DNA of 6,708 nucleotides from Candidatus Moraniibacteriota bacterium (lineage in GTDB: Bacteria; Patescibacteriota; Minisyncoccia; Moranbacterales; GWC2-37-73), in contig DOKE01000001.1 of NCBI GenBank assembly GCA_003510895.1, positions 1-6,708 of the forward strand, written 5' to 3'. The position numbers and the translations under genes are program-made. Shown piece by piece: positions 1-6,183 of this stretch (position 1 is its first letter; the number at the start of each line of letters is the position of its first letter). The notes below the pieces were generated by a model that was not told where the DNA came from, did not search any database, and worked only from the letters and a program-made list of their open reading frames with translations.

Positions 1-20
1 ACCAACTGAGCTAACAGCGC
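1..20 (-). tRNA. 5' end of a tRNA gene, cut by the window edge
   Basis: Read on the minus strand, the first 20 bases fit tRNA positions 1-20: a 7-base acceptor strand GCGCTGT, T8 and A9, the D-stem strand GCTC (10-13), then AGTTGGT with the invariant A14, G18 and G19. The anticodon, T arm and 3' acceptor strand lie outside the window, so the amino acid cannot be assigned. A promoter at the right distance upstream (48-76) supports a real gene. A chance match to the D-arm consensus is possible but unlikely given the exact fit of every spacing. Confidence 0.8.
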
Positions 21-42
21 AAGTATTTTCCCAAAAACACTT
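21..42 (-). promoter_or_regulatory. Hairpin filling the tRNA 5' leader
   Basis: On the minus strand AAGTGTTTT and AAAATACTT flank a TGGG loop. In RNA this gives nine consecutive pairs, one of them G-U. The stem begins at about the transcription start predicted from the -10 box at 48-53 and ends at the base just before tRNA nucleotide 1. It may position the precursor for RNase P or protect the leader. It is AT-rich with no T-tract after it, so a terminator role for vanW is less likely. Confidence 0.45.
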
Positions 43-47
43 CTTCC

Positions 48-76
48 ATCCTAATTCATTTTTATCTAATAGTCAA
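48..76 (-). promoter_or_regulatory. Sigma-70-type promoter for the tRNA
   Basis: The -35 box TTGACT lies at 71-76 (5 of 6 to consensus) and the -10 box TAGGAT at 48-53 (4 of 6), separated by exactly 17 bases. Transcription would start around 40-42, about 20 bases before the mature tRNA end. The promoter sits in the gap after the vanW stop codon. The same TTGACT-17 layout recurs at 6155-6183. Confidence 0.5.
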
Positions 77-91
77 TAAATAAGTCAGAGC

Positions 92-1366
92 CTAGAGACC
101 ATTGGCTTTTTTATATTCCTTCCATTGTTTTGTTGACCAATCATCAGGTTTTTTGGTTAGCTTAGGAGTGTCTCCTGGATGAGGATATTTTGAAGGCGAA
201 TCATAGTAGCTATTAAATGTGTCATTTATTATTGTAGTTCCGTTTTTGTCGGTAACTTTTTGAGAAAAAGTCGTACTCATCGATCCGTCAGAATTTTTTT
301 TCATCACAAATGGTCCCTTTACCTCGACACTTCTATTATCGCTAGTTCCAAAAAAGCTGAAAGTTAGTTGAGTCCCTTCTATTTTTGTTTGAATTAAAAT
401 ATAGTTAGATGTGTTGTTAACAAAGCGCAAATCTGGTTTGGGAATGTATATGGTCGCATCCATTCCCTGGGGATTATAATAGGAAACAGGGTAGGCGTGA
501 TTTTTTCTGGCAGTTATTTTTAATCCGGAATAAATAGCGGCTCGAAAGGCGGTGGTGGATACTTGGCAAATTCCTCCTCCGAATTCCGGCTCAGTTCTAT
601 CTTGCTTAATCACAAGTTCCGGCAAGTATCCGTTTTCTCCGTCAACCGGACCTAATATTTCCACGAAAGAAAATTCTTCTTCAGGCGCCAAAAGAAATCC
701 ATTAAATCTTTCCGTGGCTACTTTTATATTATGTATTCTGCTGGATGGAGAACCTTTGAAATTTGAAGTTCCTTCCCCGATAAGCGTATTTATGCCGAGA
801 TTATTAATGTCTTTTGATTTTATTTTTGGATCAATTTTATCAAAAGGAAGATTTATTTCACTTTCATTGTTTTTTAAGGCTTCTGATATTATGGTTAAAC
901 CTTGTTCCAAATTTAATCGAGAGCCTTTTTCATCTGGAACAAAAATAGAAACCTTTTCATTTTCTATTTTGAATTTTGCGTTGACTGGTTCCTTGTCAAC
1001 TTTTTTTGAAAAATCTTCCAAAAATATTTTGGCTTTTTCTTGATCAAAAGTTGTCGAATCAGATTTTTGAATATGCAACTTTAATCTCTCAATTACAGTC
1101 AATTGGCAAAAAATTGAATTATATGGGCAAAAATTAATATTTTCTATTTCTGACTGATAATTTTTGTTTGATGCAAGAGAGGGGGAGAAAGAAAGCCATT
1201 GGGAATAGACATTATAATCTACGTTTTGTTTATAGTCTCCAACTTTCAAAATAATTTCATTGTCATATTCAAAAGCTTCGGCCTGTGAAAAAACTAGAAA
1301 AAAAATAACCACACTTAAGAAAGGTATAGTTTTTTTAGGAAAAAAATAATTTATCTTTTTTTTCAT
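92..1366 (-). CDS. Secreted VanW-family protein
   Basis: This 424-residue protein starts with a classic Sec signal peptide: a KKK cluster at 2-4, a hydrophobic core around 14-27 and a probable AEA cleavage site at 29-31, so it should be exported. Residues about 105-175 resemble the peptidoglycan-binding-like region that often precedes VanW. The VanW domain spans about 193-325. It includes the GEGTSNF opening (197-203), the FNGFLLAPEEEFSF stretch (221-234) and the hallmark GGGICQVSTT (263-272) followed by an HAYPVSYY motif (290-297). A beta-rich tail follows, ending in a basic, proline-rich segment with PHPGD (395-399). VanW proteins occur in some glycopeptide-resistance clusters, but most, like this one with no vanHAX-type neighbours, are of unknown envelope function. 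Two cysteines (80 and 87) in the mature N-terminal part could form a disulfide. There is no Shine-Dalgarno before the ATG. It follows the hsp20 terminator, so it probably has its own promoter, which I could not identify. Confidence 0.92.
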   Translation of the reverse strand: MKKKINYFFPKKTIPFLSVVIFFLVFSQAEAFEYDNEIILKVGDYKQNVDYNVYSQWLSFSPSLASNKNYQSEIENINFCPYNSIFCQLTVIERLKLHIQKSDSTTFDQEKAKIFLEDFSKKVDKEPVNAKFKIENEKVSIFVPDEKGSRLNLEQGLTIISEALKNNESEINLPFDKIDPKIKSKDINNLGINTLIGEGTSNFKGSPSSRIHNIKVATERFNGFLLAPEEEFSFVEILGPVDGENGYLPELVIKQDRTEPEFGGGICQVSTTAFRAAIYSGLKITARKNHAYPVSYYNPQGMDATIYIPKPDLRFVNNTSNYILIQTKIEGTQLTFSFFGTSDNRSVEVKGPFVMKKNSDGSMSTTFSQKVTDKNGTTIINDTFNSYYDSPSKYPHPGDTPKLTKKPDDWSTKQWKEYKKANGL

Positions 1367-1372
1367 AGCCAG

Positions 1373-1390
1373 TTATCTCGTTGTAGATAA
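1373..1390 (-). repeat. Inverted repeat just upstream of the vanW start
   Basis: TTATCT (1373-1378) and AGATAA (1385-1390) form a perfect 6-base inverted repeat with a 6-base spacer, ending 6 bases before the vanW start codon. It abuts the hsp20 terminator stem. Its location could affect vanW translation, but short AT-rich repeats of this size also arise by chance. Confidence 0.35.
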
Positions 1391-1420
1391 TAAAAGAGAT
1401 TTCAAGAGAATCTCTTTTAT
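1390..1420 (-). terminator. Hairpin terminator after hsp20
   Basis: Perfect 12-base-pair stem (1390-1401 with 1409-1420) around a 7-base loop. On the minus strand the lower part of the 3' arm reads CTCTTTTATTAT, so the T-run is partly inside the stem. The GAGATT/AATCTC core followed by TTTTATTAT matches an intrinsic terminator. It lies 33 bases past the hsp20 stop codon and before vanW. The near symmetry means it could act on either strand, but no plus-strand gene is present. Confidence 0.7.
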
Positions 1421-1453
1421 CCGCAAATGTAAGGGTGCGTAGATTTTATGAAA

Positions 1454-1966
1454 CTAAAAACCACGAACTTGAATCTTCTTGCTTTTGGTAGTGTCAGCCT
1501 TAGGCAATTTTATTGTCAGAATCCCATTTTTTAGGGAGGCTTCGGCTTTGTCGGAAATTATTTCAACCGGCAAAACAACAGAACGAGAAAATCCTCCCCA
1601 ATAACATTCCTGATAGTAATAGTTGTCAGCTGTTATTTTTTCTTCATTTTTTCTCTCTCCCTTGATGATAACCATATCGTTGTTGATGGTTACATCTAAA
1701 TCTTCTGGTTTAACGCCGGCGATAGTTGATTTGATGATTATGTCGTTTTCTGTTTGGTAGACGTCGATAGTCAGTTGACCTTCGGCATCTGATGAATATG
1801 TTTCTTCCTCCATAATGTTTTTGTTAAAAGAATTAGAAAATGAGTTGGATCCTGTTATTATTTCAGTTTCCTCCTCGTTATATATAGGCATAGATTTTTC
1901 TTCTCTATCATTAAGGCTTTTGGCCCCGGTCATTCTTTCCATAAATGATCTTTTTGTTTTTAACAT
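1454..1966 (-). CDS. Hsp20 / alpha-crystallin small heat-shock protein
   Basis: An ATP-independent holdase that binds unfolding proteins in the cytoplasm and forms oligomers. The 170 residues comprise an acidic, disordered-looking N-terminus (about 1-60, rich in Glu and Ser) and an alpha-crystallin domain at about 63-158. That domain carries the typical TIAGVKPEDLDVTI strand-turn (81-94), FSRSVVLP (126-133) and the NGILTIKLPK signature (147-156). An I-x-V motif (165-167, IQV) near the end corresponds to the oligomer-docking IXI motif. The opening block SFMERMTG resembles the N-terminus I recall from Hsp20 proteins of Candidate Phyla Radiation bacteria, which favours the first ATG or Met9 over Met26, although no start has a Shine-Dalgarno. 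It lies 43 bases after the PrsW-like gene, so co-transcription is likely. A perfect TATAAT at 2028-2033, inside the end of that gene, could give hsp20 its own start, but I see no good -35 box. No CIRCE element is present. Confidence 0.95.
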   Translation of the reverse strand: MLKTKRSFMERMTGAKSLNDREEKSMPIYNEEETEIITGSNSFSNSFNKNIMEEETYSSDAEGQLTIDVYQTENDIIIKSTIAGVKPEDLDVTINNDMVIIKGERKNEEKITADNYYYQECYWGGFSRSVVLPVEIISDKAEASLKNGILTIKLPKADTTKSKKIQVRGF

Positions 1967-1980
1967 AGGTTGTTTAGGTA
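1967..1980 (-). repeat. Leader motif directly before hsp20, shared with 6112-6124
   Basis: The minus-strand sequence TACCTAAACAACCT abuts the hsp20 ATG. The leader of the 215-residue membrane-protein gene carries the same sequence minus one base (TACCAAACAACCT). It occupies the place where a Shine-Dalgarno would be expected but has no purine-rich core. Its meaning is unknown. Confidence 0.35.
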
Positions 1981-2009
1981 TTTTTGTAAAAAATTACCGA
2001 AATTAAAAA

Positions 2010-2609
2010 TTATCTTTTCCCATCCTTATTATAAAATATAATTTTTCCAAAGGCAAATCTTCCCAAAAGCACATCTTTAACCAAGATAAATAATAAAAAT
2101 AAAAGAGATGATATGAGTAAGGCAGGAACAGCGCTGATGCCTTTTGAAGAAGTTAGATTAAATATTAGATGCAATGCAACGGGGGGTAAAATTGCTAATA
2201 TTGCCAGTTTTTTTTGAAAAATAGATAAAAAATATCCCAAGATTGCCGATGTTAATATGTGCAAAATAGCGAGGTTGTAAATATTGGACATAATTTCCAC
2301 TAAAATTACATTTCGAAACAGAAGAAAAAGAATTTCAATTGCGGAAAATCCTAATCCCAAAAAAACCCCTCCCATCAGTAAAGACATTCTTCCGGAAAAA
2401 ATTACCATTCTTTTTCTGAGAAGAATGAACTTGAAAAATTCTTCAATAATAACCGCCAGAATTATAAATTTTGGCAAGAATAGGACCGAGGTTGAATTGG
2501 CGTCGGGAAAAGTGTTTATTGTTAGTAATGTTTCAAAGGTTGCGACAACAACCAATGAGCCCAAGGCGGCTAAAATTCCCAGAAAAAATGTTTCCAAATA
2601 ATTTTTCAT
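2010..2609 (-). CDS. PrsW-like intramembrane protease (CPBP/PrsW superfamily)
   Basis: A 199-residue protein that is almost entirely membrane-embedded, with hydrophobic segments near 7-31, 44-66, 76-99, 100-130, 136-152 and 160-180. The polar residues that mark the PrsW family sit inside these helices in the right order: EExxK (Glu56, Glu57, Lys60), GFSAIE (87-92, Glu92), His117 with a glycine eight residues on, and HLIFN (147-151, His147 and Asn151). In Bacillus, PrsW performs the first cut of the anti-sigma factor RsiW, but most relatives have unknown substrates, and no sigma/anti-sigma pair is visible here. It is on the short side for the family. Its ATG lies 10 bases after the valS stop with only a weak TTGGA upstream, so it is probably translated from the valS transcript. 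Hsp20 follows. The family call is based on motif order, so a non-proteolytic relative cannot be excluded. Confidence 0.8.
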   Translation of the reverse strand: MKNYLETFFLGILAALGSLVVVATFETLLTINTFPDANSTSVLFLPKFIILAVIIEEFFKFILLRKRMVIFSGRMSLLMGGVFLGLGFSAIEILFLLFRNVILVEIMSNIYNLAILHILTSAILGYFLSIFQKKLAILAILPPVALHLIFNLTSSKGISAVPALLISSLLFLLFILVKDVLLGRFAFGKIIFYNKDGKR

Positions 2610-2619
2610 TCCAATCTTT

Positions 2620-5262
2620 TTATTTTAATGTTTTCAGGTGTTTTTTGAGTTCAGAAAGTTTTCTGTTAGTTTCCTTTAATCGAATTTTATTTTCTAAAAC
2701 AAGAATTTCAGGGGCTTTTTGTACGAAAGAATCATTATTTAATTTTGTTTCTATGGAGATGGCGTAACTTTCAAGGTTTGCAATTTCTTTTTCTATCTTG
2801 TTTTTTTCTTTTTTTGTATCAATTGCTCCCGAAAGAGATACATATAAATCTACTTGGTGAATGGTTCTTCTGATCCAATCATTTAATTGATTTTCTGGTA
2901 TGTTTATTTTTATTGATTCAACTCCTGTTCTGAGTTTTTTTATAACTTCTTGTTGCTGTTTTGTTTCAAACAGTGAGATAAGTTGTTTATCGCTAGTGTT
3001 TAGCGCAATTTCAATTTTTTTGCCTGCTTCTATTTTGTTTTCAGTACGAATGTTTCTAATTGCTATGATTATTTCTTTGAGATATCTTTCAATGTACAAA
3101 TGTCCATTTTCAAAAAATGCTTCTTCTTTCTCGATGTTTGATAAATTTATTTTTGGCCAAGAAGAAATTAATAATAATTTTTCTTGCCGTGCTAATCCCC
3201 AGATATATTCAGTAACAAAGGGCATAAAAGGATGCCATAAGCGCAATAATTTATCTAAAACATAACCCAGCACTTTTTGGTTTTTTTCAATCTTATTGAT
3301 TTCTAGATACCAGTCTGCGAGATCATTCCAGGTAAAGGTTTTTAAAATATCAGCAGCTAAAGCAATTTGTTTGTTTGCGAAAAGTTTATCGATTTCTGTG
3401 GTTACTTCATTAAGTTTATAAATAATCCAAGCATCGGCATGATTTTTTATGTCTTCTTTCTTGACATCTTCTAAGAGCACAAAATTTTCTTGCGTCAGGC
3501 AATAACGGAAAATGTTCCAAAGTTTGTTGGTGAAATTGCGAAAGGTTTCGATTTTTTCTTCGTAGAGACGGGAATCTTGTCCTGGAGCGCTGTCCATCAG
3601 CAAACTCATACGCAAAGCATCGGCGCCGAATTTATCAATCATTGTGAGGGGATCAATTCCGTTTCCTCGGGATTTGGAGAATTTATGACCATCTTTATCA
3701 AGAACCAATCCTGTGAAGAACAGATTTTTGAAAGGAATTTCTCCTGTGGCATAGAGGCTCATCATTATCATTCTGGATGACCAGAAAAATAGCAGGTCGC
3801 GTCCCATTACCATTGTGTTGGATGGATAGAAATTTTCGAAATCTTCCTCGCGTGATTTTAGCGTTGTATATACCCATTGTCCGGAAGTAAACCAGGTATC
3901 AAATGTGTTTTCATCTTGTGTGAGTTTGTTGCCACCACAATGCGGACAAGCTTTCGGTTTTTCCAACGATACGATATATTTTTCTTCTCCGCATTGTTCG
4001 CAATACCAAACAGGGAAGCGTGGTCCCCACCAAATTTGCCGGCTGATGCACCAGTCACGCATATTATCGAACCAATCAATCAGAATTTTCTTGAAATTAT
4101 TCGGAAAAATTTTAATCAAATCTTTTTCAATGGCTTTCTTAGCTTCATTTTTGAGTGAAAACTTTTCAGCATCGACATTGATAAACCATTGGCTGGAAGT
4201 GAGCGGTTCGATGATGGTTTTGCAACGTTCACAAATTGAAACGGAGTGCGCTAGTTCCTCGGTTTTTTCCAAAAGTCCCAGTTCTTCAAGATCTTTGAGG
4301 ACTTCTTCGCGCGCTTCGTGAGTAGTTAGTCCCGCATATTTCCCCCCAAGTTCGGTGATAGCGGCTTTTTCATCGATAATTTGAATTGCTTCCAGATTGT
4401 GGTCTTTCCCAATTTCCCAATCAAGCGGATCATGCGAGGGAGTGATTTTAACTGCCCCGGTTCCAAAAGATAAATCAATTCGCCGGTCGGCAATAATTGG
4501 AATGATTGTATTTTGCAACGGCAGAATAATATTTTTTCCAACTAATTTCAAATAGCGCTTGTCTTTCGGATTAACAGCCACAGCAGTGTCACCGAGCATT
4601 GTTTCCGGTCTGGTTGTTGCGACAGCGATAAAATCAGTGGAATTTTCCAGGGGATATTTGATGAAATATAATTTTCCGGGAGTGTCTTTATGCAGAACTT
4701 CGACATCGGAAAGGGCAGTGCCGCAGCGGGGACACCAATTGATAATTCTGTTGCCTTTGTAGATAAGACCATCGTTGTGCATTTTTACAAATATTTCCAA
4801 GGCGGTTTTGAGCGTATCGGGATCAAGGGTGAATTTTTCGCGCGACCAGTCAGCGCTAATTCCAATCTTTTTTTCTTGATTGCGCATATAGTTTGCGCGG
4901 TCGATGCAAAAGTCGTATGTTTGTTTGTAGAATTCTTCTCTTCCCATCTCGTGTCGTGAAATTCCTTTTTCTTGCAATTTTTTTTCAAAAACCACTTGCG
5001 TTTGAATTCCGGCGTGATCTTTGCCGGGAAGAAGCAATGTTTTCTTGCCATTCATACGAGCCCAGCGGCCAAAAATATCCATCACGGTGTATCCGCTGGC
5101 GTGGCCAATATGCAATTCTCCATTGGCGTTGGGAGGGGGGAGGATATTGCAATAAGTTTCCGACGAACTCAAATTATCGGGGTTTAGGAATCCCGAATCT
5201 TCCCATTTTTTGTATATTTTGTCTTCATTTTCTTGCGGACTGTATATTTTTGGAAGCTCCAT
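2620..5262 (-). CDS. valS: Valyl-tRNA synthetase
   Basis: Class I synthetase that charges tRNA-Val with valine and proofreads threonine. Counted from the chosen ATG (880 residues), the HIGH motif is LHIGH at about 50-54 inside PPPNANGELHIGHA. The CP1 editing domain follows, with TTRPETMLGDTAVAV (about 216-230) and SHDPLDWEIG (276-285). The WCPRCGTALSDVEV stretch (176-189), DWCISRQIWWG (403-413) and the second signature KFSKS (527-531, Phe replacing the usual Met) follow. Further CxxC pairs at about 344-347, 421-424 and 439-442 look like zinc knuckles. The anticodon-binding helical domain covers about 600-730, and the C-terminal coiled coil typical of ValRS lies at about 815-880. The frame stays open to a TTG at 5337, but that TTG coincides with a predicted -35 box, and the extra 25 residues are unlike the family, so ATG 5262 is preferred. 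There is no Shine-Dalgarno. It heads the probable valS-prsW-hsp20 unit. Confidence 0.97.
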   Translation of the reverse strand: MELPKIYSPQENEDKIYKKWEDSGFLNPDNLSSSETYCNILPPPNANGELHIGHASGYTVMDIFGRWARMNGKKTLLLPGKDHAGIQTQVVFEKKLQEKGISRHEMGREEFYKQTYDFCIDRANYMRNQEKKIGISADWSREKFTLDPDTLKTALEIFVKMHNDGLIYKGNRIINWCPRCGTALSDVEVLHKDTPGKLYFIKYPLENSTDFIAVATTRPETMLGDTAVAVNPKDKRYLKLVGKNIILPLQNTIIPIIADRRIDLSFGTGAVKITPSHDPLDWEIGKDHNLEAIQIIDEKAAITELGGKYAGLTTHEAREEVLKDLEELGLLEKTEELAHSVSICERCKTIIEPLTSSQWFINVDAEKFSLKNEAKKAIEKDLIKIFPNNFKKILIDWFDNMRDWCISRQIWWGPRFPVWYCEQCGEEKYIVSLEKPKACPHCGGNKLTQDENTFDTWFTSGQWVYTTLKSREEDFENFYPSNTMVMGRDLLFFWSSRMIMMSLYATGEIPFKNLFFTGLVLDKDGHKFSKSRGNGIDPLTMIDKFGADALRMSLLMDSAPGQDSRLYEEKIETFRNFTNKLWNIFRYCLTQENFVLLEDVKKEDIKNHADAWIIYKLNEVTTEIDKLFANKQIALAADILKTFTWNDLADWYLEINKIEKNQKVLGYVLDKLLRLWHPFMPFVTEYIWGLARQEKLLLISSWPKINLSNIEKEEAFFENGHLYIERYLKEIIIAIRNIRTENKIEAGKKIEIALNTSDKQLISLFETKQQQEVIKKLRTGVESIKINIPENQLNDWIRRTIHQVDLYVSLSGAIDTKKEKNKIEKEIANLESYAISIETKLNNDSFVQKAPEILVLENKIRLKETNRKLSELKKHLKTLK

Positions 5263-5308
5263 TAGTTTATGTTGAATATAAAGTATTAAAAATATTGCGT
5301 ATAAATCG

Positions 5309-5337
5309 AGTTTATCAGTAAACCGAGGAAAATTCAA
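5309..5337 (-). promoter_or_regulatory. Possible valS promoter
   Basis: -35 TTGAAT at 5332-5337 and -10 TAAACT at 5309-5314 (each 4 of 6 to consensus) with 17 bases between. It lies downstream of the terminator at 5396-5424 and would give a leader of roughly 40 bases. A perfect inverted repeat GTTTA-TCAG-TAAAC (5310-5323) overlaps the -10 box and runs into the spacer, which could be an operator or chance. Confidence 0.35.
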
Positions 5338-5395
5338 GGCGCATTACGAACTGACGACTATCAGAAAATGACTATTTTTTAATTCATTTTAATTT

Positions 5396-5424
5396 AAAAA
5401 AAGCGTACCATTTCTGATACGCTT
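5396..5424 (-). terminator. Intrinsic terminator of the 215-residue gene
   Basis: On the minus strand GCGTATCA and TGGTACGC form eight pairs (one G-U) closed by a GAAA tetraloop (GNRA type). The stem is followed at once by a run of seven T (5402-5396). It begins about 25 bases past the stop codon of the upstream gene, ends its transcript and separates it from valS. Confidence 0.85.
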
Positions 5425-5430
5425 CGGGTT

Positions 5431-5444
5431 GGATGAACTCATCC
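5431..5444 (-). repeat. Small hairpin between stop codon and terminator
   Basis: GGATG (5431-5435) and CATCC (5440-5444) pair around a 4-base loop, just after the stop codon at 5449 and before the main terminator. It may stabilise the 3' end of the transcript. It has no T-run of its own. Confidence 0.4.
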
Positions 5445-5448
5445 GTGG

Positions 5449-6096
5449 TTATTTGTTTTGTTTTTTTGCAAAAGGTCGTATTTTCAAGTCCTTTTTTGAA
5501 GCAGGCAAAAAGAATCTGTCCAGCTCCAACTCAACTTGAGAAACTAAATCTTTAGTATGATAAGGATCCTTACTATCTCCTGGATAATGCTCGACCAGAT
5601 ACTCAGTTAATTCTTCAAGCGTGTTATCGCTTGAATTGACTTCTTGCTCTATTGCTTTTAGGCAATTTTTGCAATTTTCGATTTTAATGAAAATGTCTTG
5701 CATTGTTTCATAGGCTAAACTTTCTTGGGGCAGATATTTTTTTGCTATTTCATTCAGCATTTCGATGCTGAGCATTATTTCATTCCAGAATCTGGAACCA
5801 AATAAATCTATTGAATCGATACTGGCTCTTAATTCTTGGATTTCTGAAAAGAAATCGGGGTCATTTTCTTTTAGATTCTTTCGCATAGAAAGAAAAATCC
5901 CTTTCATCATATTGAAAGCATTGAGACGATATTGTCTTTTTATTTTTTTCAATACCATTTTTTTCGCTTTTTTAATTTTGAAATGCAATATGCATCTTGC
6001 TAGAAAAAAAGCTGCTGCGATGACTGCCAAAAGCAAAAGAACAAACGCGGTCGAAAATAATGTAATTAATTCATAGTCTAAATTGGCGTGGTTCAT
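5449..6096 (-). CDS. Single-pass membrane protein of unknown function
   Basis: I do not recognise this 215-residue protein. A single strong transmembrane helix spans about 11-38, with no cleavage site, followed by a lysine/arginine-rich stretch (39-57). By the positive-inside rule the short N-terminus lies outside and the rest faces the cytoplasm. The remainder looks helical and charged (about 60-165), with a CKNC pair at 142-145, then a Pro/Gly-containing linker (172-180) and a basic tail. Nothing visible suggests an enzyme. The bitopic layout with a long cytoplasmic helical part would suit a scaffold, envelope or division role, but this is inference. The gene is a self-contained unit: own promoter (6155-6183), the only strong Shine-Dalgarno in the window (AGGGAGG, 7 bases before ATG) and its own terminator. 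The start is therefore secure. Confidence 0.85.
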   Translation of the reverse strand: MNHANLDYELITLFSTAFVLLLLAVIAAAFFLARCILHFKIKKAKKMVLKKIKRQYRLNAFNMMKGIFLSMRKNLKENDPDFFSEIQELRASIDSIDLFGSRFWNEIMLSIEMLNEIAKKYLPQESLAYETMQDIFIKIENCKNCLKAIEQEVNSSDNTLEELTEYLVEHYPGDSKDPYHTKDLVSQVELELDRFFLPASKKDLKIRPFAKKQNK

Positions 6097-6103
6097 ATTC
6101 GTG

Positions 6104-6110
6104 CCTCCCT
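6104..6110 (-). promoter_or_regulatory. Strong ribosome binding site for the membrane-protein gene
   Basis: AGGGAGG on the minus strand ends 7 bases before the ATG at 6096, near ideal spacing. It fixes that start. Upstream CCTC can pair with its GAGG (CCTC-AGG-GAGG), so a small hairpin might partly mask it. The other genes in the window have no comparable site. Confidence 0.8.
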
Positions 6111-6111
6111 G

Positions 6112-6124
6112 AGGTTGTTTGGTA
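6112..6124 (-). repeat. Leader motif shared with the hsp20 leader
   Basis: TACCAAACAACCT on the minus strand, just upstream of the AGGGAGG site, matches the hsp20 leader sequence at 1967-1980 apart from one missing T. Both copies are in 5' untranslated regions. Function unknown. Confidence 0.35.
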
Positions 6125-6154
6125 TGTACTTGTTAAAAAGCTGATTGACTTCTA

Positions 6155-6183
6155 TTTGTAACACAAATTCTTTTTTTAGTCAA
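6155..6183 (-). promoter_or_regulatory. Extended -10 promoter for the membrane-protein gene
   Basis: -35 TTGACT (6178-6183) and -10 TACAAA (6155-6160) with a 17-base spacer, and a TG one base upstream of the -10 box (extended -10). The -35 box overlaps the last codons and stop of tsaD (ATT GAC TAA), so the new transcript starts right at the end of tsaD. An inverted repeat ATTTGT-AAC-ACAAAT (6154-6168) covers the -10 box. Confidence 0.6.

Noticed and set aside
552..1043. Open frame of 163 codons on the plus strand inside vanW
   Set aside because: It is the antisense shadow of a gene with clear VanW motifs and a signal peptide. The product resembles no family.
92..1366. Glycopeptide (vancomycin) resistance determinant
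   Set aside because: No vanHAX, vanS or vanR-like genes are nearby, and VanW domains alone are widespread in bacteria without such resistance.
1967..2009. CIRCE or other heat-shock operator before hsp20
   Set aside because: The 43-base gap lacks the GCACTC-type inverted repeat.
5263..5337. N-terminal extension of valS from a TTG start
   Set aside because: The TTG falls in the predicted -35 box, no ribosome binding site precedes it and the added residues do not resemble ValRS.
5263..5395. T-box riboswitch upstream of valS
   Set aside because: The leader after the predicted start is only about 40 bases and has no T-box sequence or specifier hairpin.
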